Assembly (NCBI RefSeq): GCF_021789315.1
Contig: NZ_CP084561.1
Span: 2,976,001 to 3,040,000, forward strand
Source: Arthrobacter sp. FW305-BF8
GTDB lineage: Bacteria; Actinomycetota; Actinomycetes; Actinomycetales; Micrococcaceae
Length of the DNA stretch: 64,000 nucleotides
Direction of reading: 5' to 3'
Positions 16,250 to 25,438 of this stretch are shown here, in pieces. The position numbers and the translations under genes were made by a program. The notes under the pieces were generated by a model. The model searched no databases. It was not told the DNA's origin and saw nothing but the letters and a program-made list of their open reading frames with translations. How positions within the stretch are numbered: position 1 is the stretch's first letter; the number at the start of each line of letters is the position of its first letter.

Positions 16250-17080
16250 CTAACCTGCCGACGGCACATTCTTGAAGACGTCAGGATAGTTGTTCAGGGC
16301 GGCCCAGCGGTTCATCGGCCAGGCGATGACCGCTGCCTTGCCTTCGATGTCGGCGATGTCCACGAAGCCCCCGTTGGTGTCGGTGTGGGCACGGGAGTCC
16401 GCCGAGTGGTTGCGGTTGTCCCCCATCACCCAGACTTTGCCCTGCGGCACCACGACGTCGAAGGTCCGCACTGCGGGAACTTCGGCTGGATTGACGTACG
16501 CCTCGTCCAGCCCGGCGCCGTTGACGGTGATCTTCCCTCCGGCGTTACAGCAGACGACGTGGTCGCCAGGCAGCCCGATAACCCGCTTAACCAGATGCTG
16601 CTCGGAGTTGTCCGGCAGCAGGCCAACGAAGGTCAGCCCGTCCTCAACAACGCTGAACGGCCCGTCCGCCTTCTGCGGTGTGGGTGGCAGCCAGCCCTTG
16701 GTGTCCCTGAAGACAACGACGTCGCCGCGCTCGAGGGCAAACGGTTCCGGCACGAGGAGGTTCACGAAGATGCGGTCGTTGATGTCCAGCGTGTTCACCA
16801 TCGACTCGGACGGTATGTAGAAGGCCCGGAACAGGAAGGTTTTGATGAGGAAGGACAGCACGACGGCGATCACCACCACCGTGGCGATTTCCTTCAGCCA
16901 CAGCAGGAAGGGGTTGCGGGGACTGCCCTTTTCCTGACGGCGGGCACCCGCGGGAGCGGGTGACCCGGGTCCGGTTCCGCCGGGAGCGGGTACATCCGAA
17001 ACGGGCTCGTGGGCGGCATGCCGTCCCGGCCCCGCAGAAGTCTGCTGCGGCTCGGAGCTCCCGGGATCGATTTCCGGCAT
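16250..17080 (-). CDS. lepB: Type I signal peptidase (second of a tandem pair)
   Basis: This membrane serine protease cleaves signal peptides of exported proteins. The 276-residue protein has a long Pro/Gly/Ala-rich cytosolic N-terminus of about 55 residues, one membrane segment (EIATVVVIAVVLSFLIKTFL), then the extracytoplasmic domain. The Ser is in YIPSESMVNTL and the Lys in HLVKRVIGLPGDHV. Two adjacent cysteines follow (VVCCNAG), as in its neighbour. The ATG lies directly after the stop of the upstream lepB, with no gap. Confidence 0.95.
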   Translation of the reverse strand: MPEIDPGSSEPQQTSAGPGRHAAHEPVSDVPAPGGTGPGSPAPAGARRQEKGSPRNPFLLWLKEIATVVVIAVVLSFLIKTFLFRAFYIPSESMVNTLDINDRIFVNLLVPEPFALERGDVVVFRDTKGWLPPTPQKADGPFSVVEDGLTFVGLLPDNSEQHLVKRVIGLPGDHVVCCNAGGKITVNGAGLDEAYVNPAEVPAVRTFDVVVPQGKVWVMGDNRNHSADSRAHTDTNGGFVDIADIEGKAAVIAWPMNRWAALNNYPDVFKNVPSAG

Positions 17081-17761
17081 CTACTGTCCGTCCTTTGTTG
17101 TTGTTATGGCCGCCAACGGCGGCCGCGCCACTGACGCAAATCTATCAAGCGGCCAGAGAATCTGTACCGGCCTGCCGATCACCCTGTCCAGCCGCACCAT
17201 GCCGCCGCCTGGCGCCCCCAGGAGGCTGCGGGAGTCCGCGGACACCGACCGGTGGTCCCCGAGCAGCCACAGCCGGCCCTCTGGAACAACGACGTCGAAC
17301 TTCTGGCTGCTCGCCGCATCACCGTCATAGAGGTAGGGTTCCACGAGCGGCTGACCGTTGACTGTGAGGCGCTTGCCGGCGTCGCAGCACGCCACGTGGT
17401 CGCCGGGAAGCCCGATGACCCGCTTTACGTATGTGGTATCACTGCCGGACAGACCCAGCCAGTGTCCTGCCGCGGCCGCCGCTTCCTGCAGCGGACCGGC
17501 CCCGCTGTTGAGCGGGGCGAACGAGCCCCGGCCGTCGAACACGACGACGTCGCCGCGGCGGATCGGTTCCGACTGGAAGGCCGTGCGGGACACCAGGATC
17601 CTGTCACCCGCGCCGAACAGCGGCTCCATTGAGGCGGACGGAATGTAATAAACGTCCAGCCACAGGGAGCGGATCAGCCCGCTGACCAGGACGGCAGCCA
17701 GCACTGCCAGCAACGCAAAACGCCAGCCCGGTTTCCCTGGCTGGCGTTTTGTGTGGTCCAT
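17081..17761 (-). CDS. lepB: Type I signal peptidase (first of a tandem pair)
   Basis: This 226-residue signal peptidase has a short cytosolic N-terminus, one membrane anchor (FALLAVLAAVLVSGLIRSLW) and a catalytic domain with Ser in YIPSASMEPL and Lys in YVKRVIGLPGDHV. It lacks the long Pro/Ala-rich extension of the second copy. The ATG at 17761 was preferred; an in-frame start 17 codons upstream is possible. The pair diverged substantially outside the motifs, so they may have different substrate preferences. It follows rplS by 84 bases. Confidence 0.93.
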   Translation of the reverse strand: MDHTKRQPGKPGWRFALLAVLAAVLVSGLIRSLWLDVYYIPSASMEPLFGAGDRILVSRTAFQSEPIRRGDVVVFDGRGSFAPLNSGAGPLQEAAAAAGHWLGLSGSDTTYVKRVIGLPGDHVACCDAGKRLTVNGQPLVEPYLYDGDAASSQKFDVVVPEGRLWLLGDHRSVSADSRSLLGAPGGGMVRLDRVIGRPVQILWPLDRFASVARPPLAAITTTKDGQ

Positions 17762-17845
17762 GATCCGTATCCTGTGGCGCTGTTGCGGATGACTCCGGCG
17801 TTGGCCGGACACGGGTCGGGGACCCGCCGTGAAAGTCCGTTGGAC

Positions 17846-18205
17846 TTACTTGGCGGTGCTGAAGTCGCGCTTTTCCTTGATCTTCGCAGCCTTACCGCGC
17901 AGTGCACGCATGTAGTAAAGCTTGGCGCGGCGGACGTCACCCTTGGTGACAACCTCGATCTTTTCGATGATCGGGGAGTGCACCGGGAAGGTACGCTCAA
18001 CGCCGACACCGAAGGAAACCTTGCGGACGGTGAAGGTCTCGCGAATGCCGTCGCCCTGGCGGCCCAGGACGAAGCCCTGGAATACCTGGACACGGGAGTT
18101 CTTGCCTTCGATGATGTTCACGTGAACCTTGAGGGTGTCACCCGCGCGGAACTCGGGAACGTCAGTGCGCAGCGAGGCTGCATCTACGGAATCGAGGATA
18201 TGCAT
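17846..18205 (-). CDS. rplS: Ribosomal protein bL19
   Basis: This 119-residue basic protein of the large subunit lies at the subunit interface. Conserved segments are FRAGDTLKVHVNIIEGKNSRVQVFQGFV and SFGVGVERTFPVHSPIIEKIEV. The ATG at 18205 gives the N-terminus MHILDSVDAASL and has AGGAG upstream; an in-frame start eight codons earlier is not conserved. It follows trmD after a 267-base gap that holds a promoter candidate and two hairpins. Confidence 0.97.
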   Translation of the reverse strand: MHILDSVDAASLRTDVPEFRAGDTLKVHVNIIEGKNSRVQVFQGFVLGRQGDGIRETFTVRKVSFGVGVERTFPVHSPIIEKIEVVTKGDVRRAKLYYMRALRGKAAKIKEKRDFSTAK

Positions 18206-18260
18206 TGATCCACTCCTGGTGAACGCCACAGGTCATCCACTTTGGGTCACGGCGGCCAAG

Positions 18261-18328
18261 CCCGGATATTTCCGGGAATCGCTGCCGAAGTGTTGAGGTC
18301 CGGTCCCGCCACCCTTTGGCGGTACCGG
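18261..18328 (-). other. Structured leader of rplS (two hairpins)
   Basis: On the minus strand, CCGGTACCGCCA pairs with TGGCGGGACCGG (18328-18300, one mismatch, five-base loop). CCCGGA-AATA-TCCGGG (18276-18261) follows. They lie between the candidate promoter and the start codon. A role in autoregulation by L19 is possible but only inferred. Confidence 0.45.
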
Positions 18329-18391
18329 GGTGTCTTGCTGTTGGTTACGCTCCCCCTGTGGCAGGCGCGGACCCAGCAGACACAACGACTA

Positions 18392-18421
18392 ATTTTGCCA
18401 CATATGGCACGAATTGGTTAA
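18392..18421 (-). promoter_or_regulatory. Candidate rplS promoter
   Basis: Minus strand: TTAACC (18421-18416), 18-base spacer, CAAAAT (18397-18392), in an AT-rich island of an otherwise GC-rich gap. Weak match. Confidence 0.3.
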
Positions 18422-18472
18422 TTATGGAACGTTCCGCGCTGTACGGCTCCGCGGCTGGGCAGCGGGAGCAGC

Positions 18473-19267
18473 TCAGGCTTCCGGCCGGAGCCTGAGGTGA
18501 CCGTCGACGACGTCGTACCCCAGATCCGCGAGGGCGGTGCGGTCCGCGCGGGGCAGGGTGCCGGCGTCGAACGTCTGCAGCAGGTCAGGACGGCGTTCCG
18601 CCGTCCTGCGGTACTGCTCGTGACGGCGCCACTGCGCGATCTTGCCGTGGTTGCCGCTGAGCAGGACGGCCGGGACCTCCCGGTCGCGCCAGACCGACGG
18701 CTTGGTGTAAACCGGGTACTCAAGCAGGCCGTCCGAATGCGACTCTTCAACGAGTGACTCGGGGTTTCCCACAACGCCGGGGAGCAGCCGGCCGATGGCT
18801 TCCACCATGGCCAGTACAGCCACTTCGCCGCCGTTGAGGACGTAGTCGCCGAGGCTGACCGGGCGGACCGTGAAGTGCTCCTCGGCCCACTCGATGACGC
18901 GCTCGTCAATGCCCTCGTACCGCCCACAGGCGAACACCAGCTGCTCCTCTTCGGCAAGCTCGTAGGCCAGCGCCTGGTTGAAGCGCTCCCCCGCCGGCGA
19001 CGGGACGATCAGCACGGGTTTGGCCGCACCGGCCGGCCGGGCAGCGGCCACGGATTCGAGCGCCTGGGCCCACGGCTCGGCCTTCATCACCATGCCGGCG
19101 CCGCCGCCGTACGGGGTGTCGTCGACGGTGCGGTGGCGGTCGGTGGTGAAGGTGCGGAGGTCGTGCACGTTCAGGTCCAGCAGCCCGTCCTGGCGGGCCT
19201 TGCCGATGAGCGACAGTTCCAGCGGTGCCAGGTACTCGGGAAAGATACTGACGACGTCGATTCTCAT
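18473..19267 (-). CDS. trmD: tRNA (guanine-N1)-methyltransferase
   Basis: TrmD methylates G37 next to the anticodon of several tRNAs, preventing frameshifts. The 264-residue SPOUT enzyme shows the trefoil-knot segments FACGRYEGIDERV and VSLGDYVLNGGEVA, plus GNPESLVEESHSDG and PVYTKPSVW. It begins immediately after the rimM stop. The order rpsP-KH-rimM-trmD-rplS is the standard bacterial cluster. Confidence 0.97.
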   Translation of the reverse strand: MRIDVVSIFPEYLAPLELSLIGKARQDGLLDLNVHDLRTFTTDRHRTVDDTPYGGGAGMVMKAEPWAQALESVAAARPAGAAKPVLIVPSPAGERFNQALAYELAEEEQLVFACGRYEGIDERVIEWAEEHFTVRPVSLGDYVLNGGEVAVLAMVEAIGRLLPGVVGNPESLVEESHSDGLLEYPVYTKPSVWRDREVPAVLLSGNHGKIAQWRRHEQYRRTAERRPDLLQTFDAGTLPRADRTALADLGYDVVDGHLRLRPEA

Positions 19268-19861
19268 CTACGCTTTGGCCTCCGGCTCAGCCTCTTCCCC
19301 GGCGGAGTCCTCGGCGGAGTCCGAGCCACTGGTCTCCGGGTCCTCAGCGCTCTCCTCGTTGACCTCGAACAGGCCCGCCGGCGGAGTGAGCAGGACGTAG
19401 CCCTCCTCGGTGTTTACCTCGGGGACGATCTGTTCCACGAACGGGATGAGGATTTCCTTGCCGTCGGCCGTTTCGATGACGAGCAGGTCCTGCACCGGCA
19501 TGGTGTTGAGGGCGGTGACTTTACCCACAGCCTGGGAACCGACGCGGGCCTCGAGGCCCACGAGCTCGTGCTCGTACCAGCCCTCGTCGTCGTCCTCGTC
19601 GAGCTCTTCGGTCTCGATGAACAGCTTGGCGCCGCGCAGGGTCTCGGCGCGGTTCCGGTCGGCCACCTCGTCAAAGCCGAGCAGGAGGATGTCCTTGTTC
19701 CATCGGGCACTGCGCAGGGTGAGCGGCCCGGCTGAGGCGGGTTCCACCACAAACTCGGTGCCGGGGACGAACCGGTCCTCGGGCGCGTCGGTGAGCACCT
19801 GTACTGTCACCTCGCCGCGGATTCCGTGGGGCTTGCCGATACGGGCCACCTGAAGCTGCAT
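19268..19861 (-). CDS. rimM: Ribosome maturation factor RimM
   Basis: RimM assists maturation of the 30S head, near bS16 and uS19. The 197-residue protein opens with LQVARIGKPHGIRGEVTV, and its PRC-barrel domain contains LVGLEARVGSQAVGKV. The last 25 residues are acidic and low-complexity. The ATG at 19861 was chosen for AGAGGA upstream and the conserved N-terminus; an in-frame start 24 codons earlier overlaps the hairpin region. Immediately followed by trmD. Confidence 0.95.
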   Translation of the reverse strand: MQLQVARIGKPHGIRGEVTVQVLTDAPEDRFVPGTEFVVEPASAGPLTLRSARWNKDILLLGFDEVADRNRAETLRGAKLFIETEELDEDDDEGWYEHELVGLEARVGSQAVGKVTALNTMPVQDLLVIETADGKEILIPFVEQIVPEVNTEEGYVLLTPPAGLFEVNEESAEDPETSGSDSAEDSAGEEAEPEAKA

Positions 19862-19937
19862 GTGTTCCTCTGTTTTGGGCTGCGTGTTGATGTACGACTT
19901 TTGGCGGGCGTCCTGAAGACGTTCAGGGCCCAAAGCA

Positions 19938-19975
19938 GTCCGGCCCCTCCACCGTTACTGGTGGAGGGGCCGGAC
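19938..19975 (-). terminator. Strong hairpin between the KH gene and rimM
   Basis: GTCCGGCCCCTCCACC pairs perfectly with GGTGGAGGGGCCGGAC across a six-base loop. On the minus strand it is followed by TGCTTTGG, only weakly T-rich. It lies 25 bases after the KH gene, inside the rpsP-trmD cluster, and could attenuate transcription into rimM-trmD. Confidence 0.65.
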
Positions 19976-19999
19976 GTTAAGGCAAGTGTTGCAGGCGCG

Positions 20000-20242
20000 T
20001 TACCGGCGGCGGTCGGTGTCGACGACGTCGACCCTGACCTGCTCGCCATCTGCCAGCGCCGCCACGACCGTGCGCAGTGCACGCGCGGTGCGGCCCTGAC
20101 GTCCGATTACCCGTCCCAGGTCTTCCTGGTGGACGCGCACCTCGAGGGTATCCCCGCGGCGGTTGTTCTTGGCACTGACTTTGACATCCTCAGGGGAGTC
20201 GACAATGCCGCGGACAAGGTGTTCGAGCGCTTCTGCCAGCAA
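20000..20242 (-). CDS. khpA: KH-domain RNA-binding protein (KhpA/YlqC type)
   Basis: This 80-residue protein is almost entirely one KH domain; the RNA-gripping GxxG loop is in LGRVIGRQGRTARALRT. KhpA homologues bind many RNAs and affect cell division or ribosome function in Firmicutes. The start is a TTG at 20242-20240, one base after the rpsP stop, giving the family-typical MLAEALEHLVRGIV. No better start exists in frame. Tight spacing implies coupling to rpsP. Confidence 0.9.
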   Translation of the reverse strand: MLAEALEHLVRGIVDSPEDVKVSAKNNRRGDTLEVRVHQEDLGRVIGRQGRTARALRTVVAALADGEQVRVDVVDTDRRR

Positions 20243-20243
20243 C

Positions 20244-20657
20244 TTACTCAGCCTCGGTGGTCTCTGCTTCAGCCTCGGCGGGGGCTTCCGATGCCTTGGC
20301 CTTCTTAGTGATGGCTTCCGGGATGATCACGGAACCCTTTTCCGGAGCAACGAATGCTTCCTTGTCGGCCTTGGTCTTCAGGGTGCCTTCCTGGCCCGGC
20401 AGACCCTTGAACTTCTGCCAGTCACCGGTGATCTTCAGGATCGCGGCGACCTGCTCCGACGGCTGGGCGCCGACGGAGAGCCAGTACTGTGCACGCTCGG
20501 AGTTGACCTCGATGTATGAGGGCTCTTCGGTGGGGTGGTACTTGCCGATCTCTTCGATGGCACGGCCATCACGCTTGGTGCGTGAATCGGCGACAACGAT
20601 GCGGTAGTACGGTGCGCGCATCTTGCCGAAGCGCTTAAGGCGAATCTTTACGGCCAC
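20244..20657 (-). CDS. rpsP: Ribosomal protein bS16
   Basis: This is a small-subunit ribosomal protein of 137 residues. The core starts (M)AVKIRLKRFGKMRAPYYRIVV and is normal; a C-terminal Ala/Glu-rich tail (EAPAEAEAETTEAE) makes it longer than the usual 80-100. The GTG at 20657 gives the canonical N-terminus; AGGAG lies 11 bases upstream, slightly far. A GTG four codons earlier sits on that site. First gene of rpsP-khpA-rimM-trmD. Confidence 0.96.
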   Translation of the reverse strand: MAVKIRLKRFGKMRAPYYRIVVADSRTKRDGRAIEEIGKYHPTEEPSYIEVNSERAQYWLSVGAQPSEQVAAILKITGDWQKFKGLPGQEGTLKTKADKEAFVAPEKGSVIIPEAITKKAKASEAPAEAEAETTEAE

Positions 20658-20850
20658 TTTTGTGGTCACTCCTGTTTCTGAAACGGGGTTGAACCCGCGT
20701 TCTGCACCCGTGGGGCGGGCCGTACTGGGGGGTTCGAAAAGGACAGGATCCGGACGCGGAGAGAGGGGCCACGCGGATCGAGTACCTGTTTATTGTGCCA
20801 GATCGTCCGCGTTATTTCGACTTGACATGCGGACGGGGTCTTTTTGAGTG

Positions 20851-21285
20851 CTAGGAAGACCAGACATAGAGGCCGGTCCGGCTGCCTTCGTCCACGGTGC
20901 CGGCGAGTTCTGCCAGCTGCTGGACGTAGTTCCTGGCTTCCCCGGCACCAAAGGGCATGTCATCCTCGGCGGCCCAGCGCTCGGCCACCTCATCCAAAAC
21001 GTTGCCCTCACCCTCGGATTCGTAAGTGAGGAGCTCGGCCAGCGCCCGGACCATCGCCGCCGGTACGCCCAGAAGCGAATCGCTGGCCACGTCAACCATG
21101 GCCAGCTCGTAGTCCGCGCCCGCGGCGTGCACCGCGGCACCCGCAAGGTCGCCGAGCTGTTCGATCTCAAAATCACTGATGCCGGCAATCCGGATGCCGT
21201 CTCCGGCGGCGGCACCGCCCTCCAGCGCCTCTGCACGCTTGAGGGCGTCATTGTGGGTGGCGACAAACACTTCGGTGAAGCCCAT
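20851..21285 (-). CDS. Uncharacterised 144-residue protein
   Basis: I do not recognise this family. The ATG at 21285 has GAGGA upstream and gives MGFTEVFVATHNDALKRAEAL. The protein is acidic and mostly helical by appearance, with no membrane segment, signal peptide, cysteine or obvious catalytic motif. The last third contains AERWAAEDDMPFGAGEARNYVQQLAELA. Codon use resembles the neighbours, so it is probably a real resident gene. It stands alone between the VOC gene (upstream, behind a hairpin) and rpsP. Confidence 0.7.
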   Translation of the reverse strand: MGFTEVFVATHNDALKRAEALEGGAAAGDGIRIAGISDFEIEQLGDLAGAAVHAAGADYELAMVDVASDSLLGVPAAMVRALAELLTYESEGEGNVLDEVAERWAAEDDMPFGAGEARNYVQQLAELAGTVDEGSRTGLYVWSS

Positions 21286-21315
21286 GGATGCGTCCTCATT
21301 CCGTCGGCGGTGCAT

Positions 21316-21344
21316 GCCCCGGCAGCGGCAGTACCGGCCGGGGC
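21316..21344 (-). terminator. Hairpin after the VOC gene
   Basis: GCCCCGGC pairs with GCCGGGGC across 13 bases, 39 bases beyond the VOC stop. No T-run, so weak as a terminator. Confidence 0.35.
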
Positions 21345-21382
21345 TCTTCGAAATCAGCCTAACCCAACCGCGTTCACACGAC

Positions 21383-22258
21383 TTAGCGCACGGCGACGCG
21401 GAGGCGGTTGCGCCACGGATCGTCAAACCGGAGCTCGGCGCCGGTGTGGTGCGATTCGACTCCGGCGACCCTGAGGCGGTCGGCGAGGGCGCCGACGTCG
21501 TCACCGGACGGCACCTCGATGAGCACCTCACCCAGGCCCAGCGTGTCCCGGCGCGGGCCGGCACCCCGGCTGTTCCAGACGTTCATGGCCATGTGGTGGT
21601 GGTAGCCGCCAGCCGACACAAAGAGGGCCTGGCCGTGCCAGCCCGCCGTTTTTTCGAATCCCAGGGTGCCGACGTAGAAGTCGTGGGCCGACTGGACGTC
21701 ACCCACCTGCAGGTGGACGTGCCCCACCTCCGCGTCGGTGCCGCGCTGGCCTTCCACGGACTGCTGCGTGAGGTGGTCCTGCAGGTACTTCTGCGGCGGC
21801 AGCGCCAGGCTGTCCATGACCACGTTCCCGCCGTCCCAGGACCATGCCTCGCGCGGGCGGTCCCAGTAGAGTTCGATCCCGTTTCCTTCCGGATCGGTGA
21901 AGTAGAACGCCTCGCTCACGAGGTGGTCCGCGCTGCCCGCGAAAGACTGCGGCTCGTACTGGGCCGCGCTGGCAATGGTGGCGGCCAGCGAGGACTGGTC
22001 CTCAAACAGAAGCGCCGTGTGGAAGAGGCCGGCCTCACCGCGGCCGGGGATGTTGAGGCCCGGAGCGGGAGCGAGGTGCACCAGCGGCGTCTTGAGCCGG
22101 CCGAGGTAGAGGCCGCCGTCCTGCTCGGCGACGACGTCGAGGCCGAGGGCGCGCTGGTAGTAGTCGGTCATGAGCTTCATGTCGCCCACCTTGAGCATGA
22201 CGGTGCCCATGGTGAGGTCGGCAGGAAGCAAGTCCTGGCTGCTGTCTGCTGCTGTCAT
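21383..22258 (-). CDS. VOC-family protein with two glyoxalase/dioxygenase domains
   Basis: This 291-residue protein has two vicinal-oxygen-chelate domains: about 15-130 (MGTVMLKVGDMKLMTDYYQR to FYFTDPEGNGIELYWDRP) and about 175-285 (GHVHLQVGDVQSAHDFYVGT). Candidate metal ligands are His in VGHVHLQ, the His run in GGYHHHMAMN and Glu in EVLIEVP. The two-domain layout resembles CatE-type extradiol dioxygenases. The substrate is unknown and no aromatic-degradation genes are adjacent. The ATG is preceded by GGGAG. Confidence 0.8.
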   Translation of the reverse strand: MTAADSSQDLLPADLTMGTVMLKVGDMKLMTDYYQRALGLDVVAEQDGGLYLGRLKTPLVHLAPAPGLNIPGRGEAGLFHTALLFEDQSSLAATIASAAQYEPQSFAGSADHLVSEAFYFTDPEGNGIELYWDRPREAWSWDGGNVVMDSLALPPQKYLQDHLTQQSVEGQRGTDAEVGHVHLQVGDVQSAHDFYVGTLGFEKTAGWHGQALFVSAGGYHHHMAMNVWNSRGAGPRRDTLGLGEVLIEVPSGDDVGALADRLRVAGVESHHTGAELRFDDPWRNRLRVAVR

Positions 22259-22336
22259 TGAATACTCCCGGATGTCCGGGCCACCGGATTTCGGCGACCT
22301 CTACATCTCTAAATTACTTGAAGCTTCAATTTATTC

Positions 22337-23419
22337 CTAATGCACGATTGTGCCCCGGAGGACCACATTCGTGAGGCTCCGGATGGTCTCCGGCACGGCT
22401 CGCGGGTCTTCCCGGCACACCACCACGTCAGCGTCCGCGCCTTCCGCCAGGCCCTCGGCCCCCAGCCAGCGGCGGGCACGCCAGCAGGCCGCGTCCAGCG
22501 CCGCACGTGCCGGAAGCCCGGCGGCGTGGAGTTCGAGGATTTCGTCCGCGACGCGGCCGTGGCGGATCACGCTGCCGGCATCCGTTCCCGCATAGATTTC
22601 GACGCCGGCCTCGTAGGCTTCCAGGACACGCTCGCGACGGCGGGCCCACAGTGCGCGCATGTGCTCCGCATACCGCGGGAACTTCTCCTCAGCCTGGCTG
22701 GCGATGTCCGGGAAGGTGGCGATGTTGATGAGTGTCGGCACGATCGGCACCTGCTGCTCAACGAACCGGGGGATGTGCCTGGGCAGCAGGCCCGTGGCGT
22801 GCTCGATGCAGTCGATGCCGGCGTCCAGCATGTCGTCCAGGGTGTCCTCGCCGAAGCAGTGCGCCGTGACCCTGGCCCCCTCGTCGTGGGCGGCCCGGAC
22901 GGCGTCCCGCACGGCAGCGGCCGGGAACGACGGCGCGAGGTCGCCCGCGGTCCGGTCGATCCAGTCCCCCACCAGCTTGACCCAGCCGTCCCCCTCCCTC
23001 GCCTGCTTGCGCACCGCTTCCACGAGGCCCTCCGGCTCGACTTCCACCGCAAAGTTCCTCAGGTACCGGCGGGACCGGGCCACATGCCGGCCGGCCCTGA
23101 TGATCCGCGGCGTGTCGGCCCGCTGCTGCAGCCATCTGGTGTCGCTGGCCGCTCCCGCGTCCCGGACCAGCAGCGTGCCGGCGTTGCGGTCCGTCATGGC
23201 CTGGTCATACGCCACGTCGTCGTCCACGGCACCGCCCGGACCCAGCCCGATGTGGCAGTGGGCATCGACGAAGCCGGGCAGGACCCAGCCGTCCAGAACG
23301 GCGTCCGGCCGCTGGCCAGGAGCATTGAACGTCAGCTTCCCGTCCACCGCCCAGAGCCCGCGGCGTTCCTCATCCGCCGCAGTGAGCACGGGTCCGCTGA
23401 ATTCGATGATGTGCGCCAT
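22337..23419 (-). CDS. Metal-dependent amidohydrolase
   Basis: This 360-residue TIM-barrel hydrolase opens with a small beta domain and then the metal-binding HxH in PGFVDAHCHIGLGPGG. Further ligands are likely the His in RVTAHCFGE, the His in DCIEHATGLLP and the Asp in IYAGTDAGS. The layout is that of imidazolonepropionase/prolidase-like amidohydrolases; substrate unknown. The ATG has TAGGCT six bases upstream and no Shine-Dalgarno sequence, so the mRNA is probably leaderless. It is divergent from thiC and their promoters nearly touch. Confidence 0.85.
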   Translation of the reverse strand: MAHIIEFSGPVLTAADEERRGLWAVDGKLTFNAPGQRPDAVLDGWVLPGFVDAHCHIGLGPGGAVDDDVAYDQAMTDRNAGTLLVRDAGAASDTRWLQQRADTPRIIRAGRHVARSRRYLRNFAVEVEPEGLVEAVRKQAREGDGWVKLVGDWIDRTAGDLAPSFPAAAVRDAVRAAHDEGARVTAHCFGEDTLDDMLDAGIDCIEHATGLLPRHIPRFVEQQVPIVPTLINIATFPDIASQAEEKFPRYAEHMRALWARRRERVLEAYEAGVEIYAGTDAGSVIRHGRVADEILELHAAGLPARAALDAACWRARRWLGAEGLAEGADADVVVCREDPRAVPETIRSLTNVVLRGTIVH

Positions 23420-23451
23420 GACACTAGCCTAAGGCGCAGCTGTGGTAGCTT
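23420..23451. promoter_or_regulatory. Back-to-back promoters: amidohydrolase (-) and thiC (+)
   Basis: Minus strand -10 TAGGCT (23431-23426) ends six bases before the amidohydrolase ATG. Plus strand TAGCTT (23446-23451) would start the thiC transcript near 23458, just before the riboswitch. The two -10 boxes are only 14 bases apart, so the promoters probably compete. Confidence 0.5.
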
Positions 23452-23454
23452 CGT

Positions 23455-23546
23455 CTACGACCACACGGGTGCCCCTGCAGGGGCTGAGATCAGGCTGGTG
23501 CAGCCTGCGACCGTTGAACCTGTCCGGGTAATGCCGGCGAAGGAAG
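23455..23546 (+). ncRNA. TPP riboswitch (THI element) of thiC
   Basis: The conserved thi-box blocks are present in order: ACGGGTGCC, GGGGCTGAGATCAGG, GACCGTTGAACCTG and CCGGGTAATGCCGGCGAAGG. This RNA binds thiamine pyrophosphate. The 3' strand carries GAAGGAAG, which would be the thiC ribosome-binding site. Binding should hide it, giving translational control; no terminator hairpin is visible. Confidence 0.95.
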
Positions 23547-23557
23547 TGAGCAGTAAA

Positions 23558-25357
<1,800 letters not shown>

Positions 25358-25370
25358 CGGGCGTTGGAGA

Positions 25371-25407
25371 CCACGTCCGGCTGGCATTGGGGGCCGGCCG
25401 GACGTGG
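25371..25407. terminator. Terminator between thiC and the alpha/beta hydrolase
   Basis: CCACGTCCGGC pairs perfectly with GCCGGACGTGG across 15 bases, 13 bases after the thiC stop, between convergent genes. No long T-run. Confidence 0.55.
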
Positions 25408-25438
25408 GCGGCGGAACGCTGCTCAGGAGGCCGGGCCT

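Noticed and set aside
17833..17847. AAGTCC-n3-GGACTT hairpin at the rplS stop as a terminator
   Set aside because: Only six base pairs, it overlaps the stop codon, and no T-run follows.
22340..23545. A frame continuous with thiC that would add about 400 N-terminal residues
   Set aside because: It runs antisense to the amidohydrolase and through the TPP riboswitch; ThiC homologues start at the riboswitch end.
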